From Pseudomonas sp. 10S4 (GTDB lineage: Bacteria; Pseudomonadota; Gammaproteobacteria; Pseudomonadales; Pseudomonadaceae), in NCBI RefSeq assembly GCF_034344865.1, contig NZ_CP133774.1, positions 744,001 to 808,000 on the forward strand: a stretch of 64,000 bases of DNA. The letters are read 5' to 3'. This document shows, piece by piece, positions 46,483 through 58,285 of this stretch. The notes under the pieces were generated by a model, which was not told where the DNA came from, did not search any database, and saw only the letters and a list, made by a program, of their open reading frames with translations. Each line of letters begins with the position of its first letter. Position 1 is the first letter of the stretch. The translations under genes were made by a program, and so were the position numbers.

Positions 46483-46987
46483 GAACGGTTTCTCCGGTCT
46501 TCTTACTTTTGAACATGTCCAGCGCGAGCATCACTGCCCCGACGCTGATGGCGCTATCAGCAAAGTTGAACGCCGGGAAATACCAGCGGTTCTGCCAATG
46601 CACCAGAATGAAGTCGATCACATGGCCCAGGGCAATGCGGTCATACAGGTTGCCCAACGCGCCACCCAGCACCAGCGCCAAGGCGACAGCCAGCCAGGTT
46701 TCGTTGCGGCCCAGGCGTTTAAGCCAGACCACCAGCACCGCACTGACCACGACGGCGATCAGCGCAAACAACCAGCGCTGCCAGCCAGAGCTGTCGGCCA
46801 GGAAGCTGAACGCCGCGCCGGTGTTGTAGGCCAGGGTCCAGCTGAACAAATCGGGGATCACCACGATTTGCTGATACATCTCGAGCTTGCCTTCAAAGTA
46901 GAACTTGCTGGCCTGGTCAATGACCAGGACCAGCAGGCTCAACCAGAGCCAGCTCAGCCGTCCGAAACGGCCAGCCGCGTTAGGCAT
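46475..46987 (-). CDS. lspA: Lipoprotein signal peptidase II
   Basis: Inner-membrane aspartyl protease of 170 residues that removes the signal peptide from prolipoproteins such as BamD in this window. Four membrane helices are seen, starting with [20 protein letters not shown]. Catalytic Asp residues lie in [14 protein letters not shown] and FNFADSAI. The start overlaps the ileS end by 8 bases. Confidence 0.95.
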   Translation of the reverse strand: MPNAAGRFGRLSWLWLSLLVLVIDQASKFYFEGKLEMYQQIVVIPDLFSWTLAYNTGAAFSFLADSSGWQRWLFALIAVVVSAVLVVWLKRLGRNETWLAVALALVLGGALGNLYDRIALGHVIDFILVHWQNRWYFPAFNFADSAISVGAVMLALDMFKSKKTGETVHD

Positions 46988-49811
46988 AATGACGAACCTC
47001 GCCAGCGCCGCTGATGTTGTCGACGCAACGACCGCAGATTTCCGGATGTTCCGGGTTCACGCCGACGTCTTCACGGCAGTGCCAGCAACGGGCGCACTTG
47101 GCGAAGGCCGACTTGACGATTTTCAGCTTCAAGCCGCTGACTTCGGTGACTACCGCGTCTTCTGGCGCCTGAACAAAAGGCGCAACGCTGGCGGTCGACG
47201 TGATCAGTACAAAGCGCAGTTCATTGCTCAGCTTGGCCAGGTCGGCGCTCAGCGCCTCCTCGGCGAACAGCGTCACTTCGGCTTGCAGGTTGCCACCGAC
47301 AGCTTTCGCTGCACGCTGGATTTCCATTTCCTTGTTGACCGCGACCTTCACCGCCATGATCCGCTCCCAGTAGGCGCGGCCCAGTTCAACGTTGTCCGGC
47401 AGCTCGGTCAGGCCTTCGTACCAGGTGTTGAGCATCACCGATTCGTTACGCTCGCCCGGCAGGTATTCCCACAGTTCGTCGGCGGTGAACGCCAGGATCG
47501 GCGCGATCCAGCGCACCAGCGCTTCGCTGATGTGGTACAGCGCGGTTTGCGCCGAACGGCGGGCCTTGCTGTTGGCGCCAGTGGTGTACTGACGGTCCTT
47601 GATGATGTCGAGGTAGAACCCGCCCAACTCCTGCACGCAGAAGTTGTGGATCTTGGAGTAGACGTTCCAGAAGCGGTATTCACCGTAGTGCTCTTGCAAC
47701 TCGCGTTGCAGCAGCAAGGTGCGGTCCACGGCCCAACGGTCCAGCGCCAGCATTTCTTCGGCCGGCAGGATGTCGGTGGCCGGGTTGAAACCGGTCAGGT
47801 TCGAGAGCAGGAAGCGCGCGGTGTTACGGATACGCCGGTAGGCGTCCGCACTGCGTTGCAGGATCTGGTCGGAAACCGCCATTTCACCCGAGTAATCGGT
47901 GGAAGCGACCCACAGACGCATGATGTCGGCGCCCAGAGTGTCGTTGACCTTTTGCGGCGCGATCACGTTGCCCAAGGACTTGGACATCTTGCGGCCCGAC
48001 TCATCCACGGTGAAACCGTGGGTCAGCAGCTCGCGGTACGGCGCGTGGTTGTCGATGGCGCAACCGGTCAGCAGCGACGAGTGGAACCAGCCGCGGTGTT
48101 GATCCGAGCCTTCCAGGTACAGGTCGGCACGCGGGCCGGTCTCGTGGCCCATCGGGTGCGAACCGCGCAGGACGTGCCAATGCGTGGTGCCCGAATCGAA
48201 CCAGACGTCCAGGGTGTCGCTGATTTTGTCGTAAAGCGGCGCTTCGTCACCGAGCAGCTCGGCAGCGTCCATCTTGAACCAGGCTTCGATGCCTTCGACT
48301 TCAACGCGCCTGGCGACTTCTTCCATCAGCTCGGCGGTACGTGGGTGCAGTTCGCCGCTTTCCTTATTCAGGAAGAACGGGATCGGTACGCCCCAGTTGC
48401 GCTGACGGGAGATGCACCAGTCCGGACGGTTGGCGATCATCGAGTGCAGGCGCGCCTGGCCCCAGGCCGGAACGAACTTGGTTTCTTCGATGGCTTTGAT
48501 CGCCCGCTTGCGCAGGGTTTCGCCGGAAGTCGGCTCTTTGTCCATGCCGATGAACCACTGCGCGGTGGCGCGGTAGATCAGCGGGGTCTTGTGACGCCAG
48601 CAGTGCATGTAGCTGTGTTCGATGATGGTGGTGTGCAGCAGCGCACCGACTTCGGTCAGCTTGTCGACGATGGCCGGGTTGGCTTTCCAGATGAACTGGC
48701 CGCCAAAGAACTCCAGCGACGTCGCGTACACGCCGTTGCTTTGTACCGGGTTGAGGATGTCGTCGTTGACCATGCCATACGCTTTGCAGGTCACGAAGTC
48801 GTCCACGCCGTAGGCCGGTGCGGAGTGAACCACGCCGGTGCCAGCGCCCAGCTCAACGTACTCGGCCAGGTAAACCGGCGACAAGCGATCGTAGAACGGG
48901 TGACGGAAGTTGATCAGCTCCAGCTCTTTACCGGTGGTGGTCGCGATGACCGAACCTTCCAGGCTGTAACGGGCCAGGCACGACTCGACCAGCTCTTCAG
49001 CCAGTACCAGCAGTTTGTCGCCGACATCGACCAGGGCATAGTTGAATTCCGGGTGGACGTTCAGCGCCTGGTTGGCCGGGATAGTCCACGGGGTGGTGGT
49101 CCAGATCACGATCGAAGCAGGCTTGGCCAGCGACGGCAGACCGAAAGCGGCAGCCAGTTTGGCTTCGTCGGCAATCGGGAAGGCTACGTCGATGGTCGAA
49201 GACTTTTTGTTCTCGTACTCGACTTCCGCTTCAGCCAGGGCCGAACCGCAGTCAAAGCACCAGTTCACAGGCTTGAGGCCCTTGAACACGAAACCGCCCT
49301 TGACGATTTCGGCGAGTGCGCGGATTTCACCAGCCTCGTTTTTGAAGTCCATGGTCTTGTACGGGTTGGCGAAATCGCCCAACACGCCCAGACGGATGAA
49401 TTCGGACTTCTGGCCTTCGATCTGCTCGGTGGCGTAGGCACGGCACAGTTCGCGGGTTTTGTCCGCGCCCAGGTTTTTGCCGTGGGTCACTTCGACTTTG
49501 TGCTCGATCGGCAGGCCGTGGCAGTCCCAGCCCGGAACATAAGGCGCGTCGAAACCCGAAAGGGTCTTCGAGCGGATGATCATGTCCTTGAGAATCTTGT
49601 TCAGCGCATGACCGATGTGAATCGTGCCGTTGGCGTACGGAGGACCGTCGTGAAGCACGAACTTCGGACGATCCTTGCCAATTTCGCGCAACTTACCGTA
49701 CAGGCCAATGCTGTCCCAGCGCTGCAGAATCTGCGGTTCGCGCTGGGGCAGGCCGGCCTTCATTGGGAAGGCGGTGTCCGGAAGGTTTAGCGTGGCTTTA
49801 TAGTCGGTCAT
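46980..49811 (-). CDS. ileS: Isoleucyl-tRNA synthetase
   Basis: Class I synthetase of 943 residues, the full bacterial length, charging tRNA-Ile. The HIGH motif is [15 protein letters not shown] near residue 63 and KMSKS is [10 protein letters not shown] near 600. Between them lies the CP1 editing domain ([17 protein letters not shown]). The C-terminal zinc site is [13 protein letters not shown] and EICGRCVDN. The start ATG directly follows the ribF stop with no gap, so translation is coupled. A long open frame on the other strand across this gene is a shadow of it. Confidence 0.97.
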   Translation of the reverse strand: MTDYKATLNLPDTAFPMKAGLPQREPQILQRWDSIGLYGKLREIGKDRPKFVLHDGPPYANGTIHIGHALNKILKDMIIRSKTLSGFDAPYVPGWDCHGLPIEHKVEVTHGKNLGADKTRELCRAYATEQIEGQKSEFIRLGVLGDFANPYKTMDFKNEAGEIRALAEIVKGGFVFKGLKPVNWCFDCGSALAEAEVEYENKKSSTIDVAFPIADEAKLAAAFGLPSLAKPASIVIWTTTPWTIPANQALNVHPEFNYALVDVGDKLLVLAEELVESCLARYSLEGSVIATTTGKELELINFRHPFYDRLSPVYLAEYVELGAGTGVVHSAPAYGVDDFVTCKAYGMVNDDILNPVQSNGVYATSLEFFGGQFIWKANPAIVDKLTEVGALLHTTIIEHSYMHCWRHKTPLIYRATAQWFIGMDKEPTSGETLRKRAIKAIEETKFVPAWGQARLHSMIANRPDWCISRQRNWGVPIPFFLNKESGELHPRTAELMEEVARRVEVEGIEAWFKMDAAELLGDEAPLYDKISDTLDVWFDSGTTHWHVLRGSHPMGHETGPRADLYLEGSDQHRGWFHSSLLTGCAIDNHAPYRELLTHGFTVDESGRKMSKSLGNVIAPQKVNDTLGADIMRLWVASTDYSGEMAVSDQILQRSADAYRRIRNTARFLLSNLTGFNPATDILPAEEMLALDRWAVDRTLLLQRELQEHYGEYRFWNVYSKIHNFCVQELGGFYLDIIKDRQYTTGANSKARRSAQTALYHISEALVRWIAPILAFTADELWEYLPGERNESVMLNTWYEGLTELPDNVELGRAYWERIMAVKVAVNKEMEIQRAAKAVGGNLQAEVTLFAEEALSADLAKLSNELRFVLITSTASVAPFVQAPEDAVVTEVSGLKLKIVKSAFAKCARCWHCREDVGVNPEHPEICGRCVDNISGAGEVRHYA

Positions 49812-50762
49812 TTAAGGCTCTTCATTAGCGATTGGCGCTAGGTGCGACAGGGCACGGGCGGCGGCGACATCCGCATTGATCGCCGTCTTAAGCGCCTCCA
49901 GAGAGGCGAAACGCTGCTCTTCACGCAGCTTGTGGTGGAAAACCACCGTCAAACGCCGGTCATACAGATCGCCGGCAAAATCTAAAAGATGCACTTCGAG
50001 GTGGGCTTTGCCATCACCTTGGACCGTTGGCCGCACGCCGATGTTGGCGACGCCTGGCCAGGTCTTGCCGTCGATGTCGACGTTGACCAGGTAAACCCCG
50101 GTCAGCGGCACGCGACGGCGCTTGAGTTGTATGTTGGCAGTTGGCGTACCGAGTTGGCGCGCCAGCTTCTGGCCATGCAGGACGCGCCCGGCAATCCGGA
50201 ACGGACGACCGAGCAAGCGTTCGGCCAAGGCAAAATCGGCAGCGGCCAGGGCATTACGCACCTGGGTGCTGCTGACGCGAATACCGTCCAGCTCGACGGT
50301 TTGCGCAGCCTCGACGGTAAACCCCTGCAGGACGCCGGCCTGTTGCAGGAAATCGAAATCCCCTACCCGATCACAGCCAAAACGGAAGTCGTCACCGACC
50401 TCCAAATGCTGCACGCCCAGACCGTCTACCAGAATCGTATCGACGAATTCGCTGGCGCTGAGTTTGCTCAGGCGCTGGTTGAACGCCAGGCACAAGACCC
50501 GGTCGACCCCTTCGTCGGCCAACAGCTGCAGTTTGTCCCGCAACCGGGCCAGACGGGCCGGGGCCGTGTCTGGGGCGAAGAATTCCCGCGGCTGCGGCTC
50601 AAAAATCACCACGCAGCTGGGTACGTTCAACTCGAGCGCGCGTTCACGCAGCCGGGCCAGGATAGCCTGGTGACCACGGTGAACACCGTCAAAGTTGCCA
50701 ATAGTGGCGACACAGCCCCGATGCTGGGGGCGCAGATTGTGGAGGCCTCGAACCAGCTGCAT
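49812..50762 (-). CDS. ribF: Bifunctional riboflavin kinase / FAD synthetase
   Basis: Makes FMN and then FAD from riboflavin; 316 residues. The N-terminal adenylyltransferase domain has GNFDGVHRGHQAILA near 20-34 and the later ISSTQVRNAL-type motif as RVSSTQVRNALAAAD. The C-terminal kinase domain has GTPTANIQLKRR and GVANIGVRPTV. The start MQLVRGLHNLRPQHR at 50762 is the conserved one; the frame continues 25 codons further without support. It opens the minus-strand run ribF-ileS-lspA-fkpB-ispH, behind murJ. Confidence 0.95.
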   Translation of the reverse strand: MQLVRGLHNLRPQHRGCVATIGNFDGVHRGHQAILARLRERALELNVPSCVVIFEPQPREFFAPDTAPARLARLRDKLQLLADEGVDRVLCLAFNQRLSKLSASEFVDTILVDGLGVQHLEVGDDFRFGCDRVGDFDFLQQAGVLQGFTVEAAQTVELDGIRVSSTQVRNALAAADFALAERLLGRPFRIAGRVLHGQKLARQLGTPTANIQLKRRRVPLTGVYLVNVDIDGKTWPGVANIGVRPTVQGDGKAHLEVHLLDFAGDLYDRRLTVVFHHKLREEQRFASLEALKTAINADVAAARALSHLAPIANEEP

Positions 50763-50891
50763 AACGCGCTTCTTGCTCATAAAGTGGTCGATTATAACCA
50801 CACCCGGCGGCCGACGACAGGCAACACCGTAACCCAAAGTGATCGAGCCGACAAAACTGCCGGCCCGCCCGTGTTTATCGAGGTAAAGACC

Positions 50892-52430
50892 TCAGCTCAA
50901 CGCCTTGCGATTGAAGTCGCGCAAACGGAAGCCCATCAACAGCAACATGCCGAAATAGGACACCATGCCCGCCACCACCAAGGCGCCCAGACGCAGGAAA
51001 CGCTCAAGCATATGCCCCTGATCCCAGGCCGGCATGAAATGCATTCCGGCCAGCAATACCGCGGACATCACTAGCACAGCAATCACCAGCTTAAGGCCGA
51101 ACTTCCCCCAGCCCGGTTGCGGTTGGTACATCTGTTGTTTGCGCAGTTGATAGAACAACAAACTGGCGTTAATGCAGGCACCAACACTGATAGCCAGTGC
51201 CAGGCCGGCATGGGCCAGTGGACCGATCAACACCAGGTTGAACAGCTGGGTAACAATAAGGGTGAAAATCGCGATTTTCACCGGTGTGCGGATGTTTTGT
51301 TGCGCATAAAAGCCCGGCGCCAGCACTTTGATCACGATAATCCCGAGCAAACCGACCGAATAAGCGATCAACGCCCGCTGAGTCATCGATGCATCAAACG
51401 CGCTGAACTGGCCGTACTGGAACAACGAAACGGTCAGCGGCTCCGCCAGAATCCCCAGTGCCAGGGAGCACGGCAACACCAGCACGAAGCACAGGCGCAG
51501 GCCCCAATCGAGGATTCGCGAATACTCGTGGCGATCCTTGCTGGCGTAAGTCTTGGCCAGGGTCGGCAGCAGAATCGTGCCCAACGCCACGCCCAGCACG
51601 CCGGACGGCAACTCCATCAAGCGGTCGGCGTAATACATCCACGATACAGAGCCGGCTACCAGGAACGAGGCGAAGATGGTGTTGATGATCAGGGAAATCT
51701 GACTGACGGAAACCCCAAGAATCGCCGGCAACATTTGCTTCATTACCCGCCAGACGCCGGTGTCGCGCAGATTCAGCCGCGGCAACACCAGCATGCCGAT
51801 CTTTTTCAGATGCGGCAGTTGATAGAGCAGTTGCGCCAGGCCACCGACCAGCACCGCCCAGCCCAGGGCCATGACCGGCGGGTTGAAGTACGGCGTCAGG
51901 AACACCGAAAAGATGATCATGCTGACGTTCAGCAGCGTCGGCACGAAGGCCGGCACCGAGAAACGGTTATAGGTATTGAGGATCGCCCCGGCCAATGAGG
52001 ACAGGGAGATCAATAAGATGTAGGGAAAAGTCACCCGCAACAGGCTGGACGTCAGTTCGAATTTTTCCGGTGTATCGGTGAAACCCGGCGCCGTGGCCCA
52101 GATAACCCAGGGTGCGGCGATCATGCCCAGCGCCGTCACCAGCGCCAGCACCAACGTCAGCAGGCCCGAGACGTAGGCAATAAAGGTTCGCGTCGCCTCT
52201 TCGCCTTTCTGGCTCTTGTATTCGGCAAGAATCGGCACGAATGCCTGGGAAAACGCCCCTTCGGCGAAGATCCGCCGTAACAGATTGGGCAGTTTAAAGG
52301 CGATAAAGAAGGCGTCGGTCGCCATCCCCGCACCAAATGTACGTGCGATGAGCGTGTCACGAACGAACCCCAGAACCCGGGAAAGCATTGTGATAGAGCT
52401 GACGGCGGCTAACGATTTGAGCAGATTCAT
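50892..52430 (-). CDS. murJ: Lipid II flippase MurJ
   Basis: Integral membrane protein of 512 residues in the MOP superfamily that flips lipid II across the inner membrane for peptidoglycan synthesis. About 14 helices are seen. The N-terminus [20 protein letters not shown] and [26 protein letters not shown] (in two parts) are the family signature, with the central-cavity Arg residues. It lies upstream of ribF with about 130 bases between them and diverges from rpsT. Confidence 0.95.
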   Translation of the reverse strand: MNLLKSLAAVSSITMLSRVLGFVRDTLIARTFGAGMATDAFFIAFKLPNLLRRIFAEGAFSQAFVPILAEYKSQKGEEATRTFIAYVSGLLTLVLALVTALGMIAAPWVIWATAPGFTDTPEKFELTSSLLRVTFPYILLISLSSLAGAILNTYNRFSVPAFVPTLLNVSMIIFSVFLTPYFNPPVMALGWAVLVGGLAQLLYQLPHLKKIGMLVLPRLNLRDTGVWRVMKQMLPAILGVSVSQISLIINTIFASFLVAGSVSWMYYADRLMELPSGVLGVALGTILLPTLAKTYASKDRHEYSRILDWGLRLCFVLVLPCSLALGILAEPLTVSLFQYGQFSAFDASMTQRALIAYSVGLLGIIVIKVLAPGFYAQQNIRTPVKIAIFTLIVTQLFNLVLIGPLAHAGLALAISVGACINASLLFYQLRKQQMYQPQPGWGKFGLKLVIAVLVMSAVLLAGMHFMPAWDQGHMLERFLRLGALVVAGMVSYFGMLLLMGFRLRDFNRKALS

Positions 52431-52600
52431 TGAAAGAGTTTGTGCCTGTCGATAAACAGCAGGCGAACAAAGCGCCTACTTATGCGATACTCCGCGCCGC
52501 AGCAGCACAGAGCCAAAGCTCGCGAGTTTACAGGTCAAGCGCCGGAAATAAATATCCCGCCTCTTTATACCTACCACTTAGCGGAACGTCTCAACCGCCC

Positions 52601-52629
52601 TTGACAAGACATCAACTCATCGGCATGAT
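52601..52629 (+). promoter_or_regulatory. Probable sigma-70 promoter of rpsT
   Basis: TTGACA, a 17-base spacer and CATGAT, followed by TCGCGGCC, a GC-rich discriminator expected for a ribosomal protein gene. It lies 53 bases before the rpsT start. Confidence 0.72.
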
Positions 52630-52682
52630 TCGCGGCCTATTTTGTTTGCTATTTCCTAAAAAGTCTTTCGAGGAGCTCGACG

Positions 52683-52961
52683 GTGGCCAACACACCTTCC
52701 GCCAAAAAACGTGCAAAACAGGCTGAGAAGCGTCGCAGCCACAACGCCAGCCTGCGTTCCATGGTTCGTACCTACATCAAGAATGTAGTTAAGGCCATCG
52801 ACGCAAAAGACGCTGAAAAAGCTCAAGCTGCTTACGTTCTGGCCGTGCCAGTTATCGACCGTATGGCCGATAAAGGCATCATCCACAAGAACAAGGCTGC
52901 TCGTCATAAGAGCCGCCTGAACGGTCACGTCAAGGCTCTGAACCTTGCTGTTGCCGCATAA
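52683..52961 (+). CDS. rpsT: 30S ribosomal protein S20
   Basis: A primary 16S rRNA-binding protein of 92 residues, highly basic and helical ([32 protein letters not shown]). The start codon is GTG at 52683 with GAGGAG about 7 bases before it; rpsT is known for non-ATG starts that allow S20 to limit its own translation. It is monocistronic, with a promoter at 52601 and a perfect terminator after the stop. Confidence 0.97.
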   Translation: MANTPSAKKRAKQAEKRRSHNASLRSMVRTYIKNVVKAIDAKDAEKAQAAYVLAVPVIDRMADKGIIHKNKAARHKSRLNGHVKALNLAVAA

Positions 52962-52975
52962 GCGATAAGCTTGTT

Positions 52976-53002
52976 AAAAAACCGACCCTAGGGTCGGTTT
53001 TT
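52976..53002 (+). terminator. Terminator of rpsT
   Basis: AAAAAACCGACCC directly abuts its complement GGGTCGGTTTTTT (central TA), giving a stem with T-run 14 bases after the stop. Confidence 0.95.
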
Positions 53003-53038
53003 TATTGCCTGCGATTTAGCAAATCCAGCACAAAAAAT

Positions 53039-53127
53039 GTGGGAGCGGGCTTGCTCGCGAAGGCGGCGCATCAGTCGACATCTGCATTGACTGACACACG
53101 GCTTTCGCGAGCAAGCCCGCTCCCACA
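53039..53127. repeat. REP doublet (GTGGGAGCGGGCTTGCTCGCGA type)
   Basis: GTGGGAGCGGGCTTGCTCGCGA and its inverted copy TCGCGAGCAAGCCCGCTCCCAC frame about 45 bases between the convergent rpsT and creA genes. The same type as at 37272-37364. Confidence 0.9.
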
Positions 53128-53145
53128 TTCTGGATCTGCGCTAAC

Positions 53146-53610
53146 TTATTGAGCGTGAGCCCATGGCAAGATCGGAATCGCCGTCACCGCATTCTGCGGG
53201 CTACCCTCGATCAAACGATCGCTATAGACCAGGTACACCAGCGTATTGCGCTTCTTGTCGAGGAACCGCACCACCTGCATGGTCTTGAAGACCAGCGAAG
53301 TGCGCTCCTTGAACACCTCTTCACCATCCTTCAGCTCGCCTTTGAAGCTGATCGGCCCGACTTGGCGGCAAGCCAAGGACGCTTCAGCGCGATCTTCAGC
53401 CAGACCCAAGCCACCCTTCACGCCGCCCGTCTTGGCGCGCGACAAGTAGCAGGTCACGCCATCGACCTTCGGATCATCGAAAGCCTCGACGACGATGCGG
53501 TCATTCGGGCCGACAAACTTGAACACCGTCGACACCCGACCAATTTCCTCGGCCGAGGCCAGCAGCGGCATTGCCAACAGCAGACCCAACAATCCTTTTG
53601 CCACGCGCAT
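53146..53610 (-). CDS. creA: CreA family exported protein
   Basis: A 154-residue protein with a signal peptide ([18 protein letters not shown], cleavage before EEIGRV). The CreA domain shows [38 protein letters not shown] and [11 protein letters not shown]; the two Cys likely form a disulfide. The E. coli creA gene precedes creBC, but no such genes are near here and the function is unknown. The gene lies 12 bases after proB on the same strand, so it may be read with proB. Confidence 0.92.
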   Translation of the reverse strand: MRVAKGLLGLLLAMPLLASAEEIGRVSTVFKFVGPNDRIVVEAFDDPKVDGVTCYLSRAKTGGVKGGLGLAEDRAEASLACRQVGPISFKGELKDGEEVFKERTSLVFKTMQVVRFLDKKRNTLVYLVYSDRLIEGSPQNAVTAIPILPWAHAQ

Positions 53611-53622
53611 TGAGATATTCCT

Positions 53623-54741
53623 TCAGACCAGAATCAGGTTATCGCGGTGAACCAGCTCTGGCTCCGCCATGTAACCCAATAAACCGACAATCGCCTCAGA
53701 CGACTGACCGATGATTTTTTGTGCCTCAAGGGCGCTGTAGTTAGCGAGACCACGAGCAATTTCGCGACCGTCTGGCGCCACACACACCACCATTTCTCCA
53801 CGACGGAAACTGCCCTGGACCAGCTTGACACCCACCGGCAGCAAACTTTTATTGCCCTTGGACAATGCCGCTACCGCACCCTCATCCAGCACGAGGGTGC
53901 CACGGGTTTGCAGATGCCCGGCCAGCCACTGCTTACGCGCAGCCAGCAAGCCGCGCTCAGGCGACAGCAGGGTGCCGATGCGCTCGCCAGCCTTGAGACG
54001 ATCCAGCACACGATCAATGCGCCCACCGACGATGATGGTGTGCGCACCGGAACGTGCCGCCAGGCGCGCAGCACGCAATTTGGTCTGCATGCCGCCACGA
54101 CCCAGCGCACCACCGGTACCACCCGCCACTGCATCCAGCGCCGGATCATCAGCGCGCGCTTCGTAAATCAGCTTGGCGCCAGGGTTGTTACGCGGATCAG
54201 CGTCGAACATCCCGTCACGATCGGTCAGGATCACCAGCAAGTCAGCCTCGACCAGGTTGGCCACCAGCGCCGCCAGCGTGTCGTTGTCGCCGAAACGAAT
54301 TTCGTCGGTGACCACGGTGTCGTTCTCGTTGATCACCGGAATGACCTTGAGTTCGACCAGCGCGCGCAAGGTACTACGGGCGTTCAGGTAGCGCTTGCGG
54401 TCGGACAGGTCGTCGTGCGTCAGGAGAATCTGCGCGGTATGCCGGCCATGCTCGGCAAAGCTCGACTCCCAGGCCTGCACCAACCCCATCTGACCGATGG
54501 CGGCAGCCGCCTGCAACTCGTGCATTGCACTGGGTCGTACGGTCCAGCCCAGCCGACTCATGCCAGCAGCCACCGCCCCGGAGGACACCAGCACCAGCTC
54601 GACGCCCGCCTCATGCAAGGCCACCATCTGTTCAACCCAGACACCCATTGCCGCGCGATCCAGGCCCTTGCCGTCCGCCGTCAGCAAAGCGCTGCCGATC
54701 TTCACGACCCAACGCTGCGCACCTGTCACCTTGCTCCGCAT
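53623..54741 (-). CDS. proB: Glutamate 5-kinase
   Basis: First enzyme of proline synthesis, phosphorylating the gamma-carboxyl of glutamate. The 372 residues hold an amino-acid kinase domain ([66 protein letters not shown]) and a C-terminal PUA domain ([20 protein letters not shown] onward). It is feedback-inhibited by proline in related bacteria. Three closely spaced starts exist (54750, 54744, 54741); MRSKVTGA at 54741 is the usual form. It follows obgE by about 125 bases with a terminator between. Confidence 0.95.
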   Translation of the reverse strand: MRSKVTGAQRWVVKIGSALLTADGKGLDRAAMGVWVEQMVALHEAGVELVLVSSGAVAAGMSRLGWTVRPSAMHELQAAAAIGQMGLVQAWESSFAEHGRHTAQILLTHDDLSDRKRYLNARSTLRALVELKVIPVINENDTVVTDEIRFGDNDTLAALVANLVEADLLVILTDRDGMFDADPRNNPGAKLIYEARADDPALDAVAGGTGGALGRGGMQTKLRAARLAARSGAHTIIVGGRIDRVLDRLKAGERIGTLLSPERGLLAARKQWLAGHLQTRGTLVLDEGAVAALSKGNKSLLPVGVKLVQGSFRRGEMVVCVAPDGREIARGLANYSALEAQKIIGQSSEAIVGLLGYMAEPELVHRDNLILV

Positions 54742-54822
54742 CATCTTCAACCTTAGTTTGAGGACAGCGCGACCCAGCGCTGCCCATAACGTTATTCGGT
54801 GACTACCGATTTCCAGATACTA

Positions 54823-54848
54823 AAACGCCGCTCCAGAGAGCGGCGTTT
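54823..54848 (-). terminator. Terminator of obgE
   Basis: AAACGCCGCTC and GAGCGGCGTTT pair perfectly over 11 bp with a 4-base loop; on the minus strand it ends in a T-run. It lies between obgE and proB. Confidence 0.92.
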
Positions 54849-54865
54849 AAGTTTATCGCAACGAA

Positions 54866-56128
<1,263 letters not shown>

Positions 56129-56240
56129 CTAAGACATAAGACTCTTGCAAAAATGAGCGCAGCGACCTCAAGCAACTACCGCAAATCCAGCTGCTTTCGC
56201 CCATCACAAACAGCTTTGCAAGAGACTCACCCCACAAACG

Positions 56241-56269
56241 AAAAAGCCCCGTCGCGAGACAGGGCTTTT
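56241..56269 (-). terminator. Terminator of rplU-rpmA
   Basis: AAAAGCCCCGTC and GACAGGGCTTTT pair around GCGA with one mismatch; on the minus strand the stem ends in a T-run. It lies 15 bases after the rpmA stop. Confidence 0.9.
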
Positions 56270-56284
56270 CCAGCATCTACGTAA

Positions 56285-56560
56285 TTATGCCGCGACGACT
56301 GCAGTCTTCGGGACAATGCTCACGTAACGGCGGTTGAAAGCGCCTTTTACTTCAAACTTGATCACGCCGTCGATTTTAGCGAACAGAGTGTGATCTTTAC
56401 CCATGCCAACACCGTAACCGGCGTGGAATTGGGTGCCGCGCTGACGCACGATGATGTTGCCCGGAATGATAACCTGGCCGCCATACATCTTCACGCCAAG
56501 GCGTTTGGCTTCTGAGTCGCGACCGTTACGGGTACTACCACCAGCTTTTTTGTGTGCCAT
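56285..56560 (-). CDS. rpmA: 50S ribosomal protein L27
   Basis: A 91-residue protein near the peptidyl-transferase centre. The flexible N-terminus [20 protein letters not shown] reaches the P-site, and no N-terminal extension needing cleavage is present, unlike in Firmicutes. [15 protein letters not shown] is the family signature. It follows rplU by 34 bases. Confidence 0.97.
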   Translation of the reverse strand: MAHKKAGGSTRNGRDSEAKRLGVKMYGGQVIIPGNIIVRQRGTQFHAGYGVGMGKDHTLFAKIDGVIKFEVKGAFNRRYVSIVPKTAVVAA

Positions 56561-56594
56561 GAGTCAATTCTCCTAGTGAGGAATTAGGCTGAAA

Positions 56595-56909
56595 TTAAGC
56601 CTGAATACCGGTGATTTTGATCTCGGTGTACCACTGGCGGTGGCCCATACGCTTCATGTGGTGCTTACGACGACGGAACTTGATGATGCGGATTTTATCG
56701 TGACGACCTTGGGAAATCACTTCAGCCACAACGGTAGCGCCTGCAACAACTGGAGCGCCGATGTTCACGTCATCGCCATCGGCGACCAACAGAACGCGAT
56801 CAAAAGTAACGGATTCGCCGGTAGCGATTTCCAGTTTTTCGATCTTCAGGTATTCACCTGGGGCGACCTTGTATTGCTTGCCACCAGTAACAATTACTGC
56901 GTACGACAT
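56595..56909 (-). CDS. rplU: 50S ribosomal protein L21
   Basis: A 104-residue 23S rRNA-binding protein. The start [20 protein letters not shown] and the basic [20 protein letters not shown] are standard. The ATG at 56909 is used; the frame is open 20 codons upstream but this is leader DNA. The promoter at 57042-57070 gives a 5' leader of roughly 125 bases, long enough for regulatory structure. Confidence 0.97.
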   Translation of the reverse strand: MSYAVIVTGGKQYKVAPGEYLKIEKLEIATGESVTFDRVLLVADGDDVNIGAPVVAGATVVAEVISQGRHDKIRIIKFRRRKHHMKRMGHRQWYTEIKITGIQA

Positions 56910-57041
56910 GGTATTTCTCCGATAATCCTGCTCACCCAGCTCTTTATAAGAAGAGGTATTGGCTGGCATGGCTGCATAGGGCTGGAAGGCCTGATTGCAA
57001 TTGCGTAAGGCAGGTGCTGCCCAGGAAGTTCAGGGTGCGCG

Positions 57042-57070
57042 ATTGTACGCAAGCTGCCGAAGTGTTGCAA
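57042..57070 (-). promoter_or_regulatory. Sigma-70 promoter of rplU-rpmA
   Basis: On the minus strand TTGCAA, a 17-base spacer and TACAAT, followed by the GC-rich CGCGC. The two boxes lie back to back with the ispB promoter on the other strand. Confidence 0.82.
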
Positions 57071-57088
57071 GAGGCCGTCCATCGCGCC

Positions 57089-57117
57089 TTGACAGGTCCG
57101 GACGTGGGTCCTAGCAT
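57089..57117 (+). promoter_or_regulatory. Sigma-70 promoter of ispB
   Basis: TTGACA, a 17-base spacer and TAGCAT, 33 bases before the ispB start codon. Confidence 0.75.
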
Positions 57118-57149
57118 GCCGCGCAACCCTTCTGGAGCAACTGTCGCTG

Positions 57150-58118
57150 ATGCAACCCCAAGCTTTCTACCGCGCGGTGGCGGACGATTTTAGCGCCGTC
57201 GACGGCATCATCAAGAAGCAGCTGACTTCCCGAGTGCCGCTGGTATCGAAAATCGGCGACTACATTACCTCGGCCGGCGGTAAACGCCTGCGTCCTCTAC
57301 TAGTGTTGCTGTGTGGCAAGGCCCTGGGTCGCGAAGGCGATGACTTGCGCCTGCTGGCCGCCACTATCGAGTTCCTGCACACCGCCACCCTGCTGCATGA
57401 CGACGTGGTCGACATGTCCGGCATGCGCCGTGGCCGTTCGACCGCCAACGCCATGTGGGGCAACGCCCCAAGCGTGCTGGTCGGCGACTTCCTGTATTCG
57501 CGCTCCTTCGAAATGATGGTCGAACTGGGCTCCATGCAAGTCATGAAGATCCTTTCGCAAGCCACGCGGATCATCGCCGAAGGCGAAGTGCTGCAGCTGT
57601 CGAAGATCCGTGACGCCAGCACCACCGAAGAAACCTACATGGAAGTCATCCGCGGCAAAACCGCGATGCTCTTCGAAGCTTCGACCCACAGCGCAGCAGC
57701 CCTGTGCGAAGCCACCCCGGAACAGAGCGAAGCGCTGCGCACCTTCGGTGATCACCTGGGCGTAGCCTTCCAATTGGTCGACGACCTGCTGGATTACAAA
57801 GGTGATGCGGAAACCCTGGGCAAGAACGTCGGTGACGATCTGGCCGAAGGCAAGCCGACCCTGCCGCTGATCTACACCATGCGCGAAGGCACACCCGAGC
57901 AGGCTGCACTGGTACGCCAGGCGATCCAGAAAGGTGGCATCGAAGACCTGGAAAGCATCCGCGGGGCCGTTGAAGCTTCCGGTTCGCTGGAATACACCGC
58001 GCAACTGGCCCGTGATTACGTGGCCCGTGCAATCAAATGCCTCGACGCCCTGCCGGCCAGCGAATATCGCGATGCGCTGGTCGAGTTGAGCGAGTTTGCG
58101 GTAGCCCGCACGCACTGA
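57150..58118 (+). CDS. ispB: Polyprenyl diphosphate synthase (octaprenyl/solanesyl), IspB-like
   Basis: Trans-prenyltransferase of 322 residues that makes the ubiquinone side-chain precursor; in Pseudomonas this is the C45 chain of ubiquinone-9. The two Asp-rich motifs are LLHDDVVDMSGMRRG (near 82-96) and FQLVDDLLDYKGDA (near 208-221), both binding Mg-diphosphate. GGKRLRPLLVLL and GDFLYSRSFEMM are family blocks. The ATG at 57150 has AGCAACTGTCGC upstream without a strong RBS. It diverges from rplU. Confidence 0.95.
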   Translation: MQPQAFYRAVADDFSAVDGIIKKQLTSRVPLVSKIGDYITSAGGKRLRPLLVLLCGKALGREGDDLRLLAATIEFLHTATLLHDDVVDMSGMRRGRSTANAMWGNAPSVLVGDFLYSRSFEMMVELGSMQVMKILSQATRIIAEGEVLQLSKIRDASTTEETYMEVIRGKTAMLFEASTHSAAALCEATPEQSEALRTFGDHLGVAFQLVDDLLDYKGDAETLGKNVGDDLAEGKPTLPLIYTMREGTPEQAALVRQAIQKGGIEDLESIRGAVEASGSLEYTAQLARDYVARAIKCLDALPASEYRDALVELSEFAVARTH

Positions 58119-58132
58119 TTGCAACCACAGCA

Positions 58133-58212
58133 AGATCAAAATATCGCAGCCTTCGGCAGCTCCTACAGGGTACACATTCCCATGCAGGAGCTGCCGAAGG
58201 CAGCGATCTTTT
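58133..58212. repeat. Inverted repeat of the CGCAGCCTTCGGCAGCTCCTAC family
   Basis: GATCAAAATATCGCAGCCTTCGGCAGCTCCT and its inverted copy AGGAGCTGCCGAAGGCAGCGATC frame about 20 bases. The long stem ending in CTTTTG may also terminate ispB transcripts. This is a different repeat family from the REP doublets elsewhere. Confidence 0.8.
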
Positions 58213-58285
58213 GCTGTTAGCCCCCTCCCCATAGAAACCCTATACAATGTGCGACTTTTAGCGATCCTCAAACCAAGGAGCCTTA

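Noticed and set aside
46905..49790. A 961-codon open frame on the plus strand opposite ileS
   Set aside because: It is the antisense shadow of a GC-rich, highly conserved synthetase gene. The translation has no family pattern and ileS is complete on the other strand.
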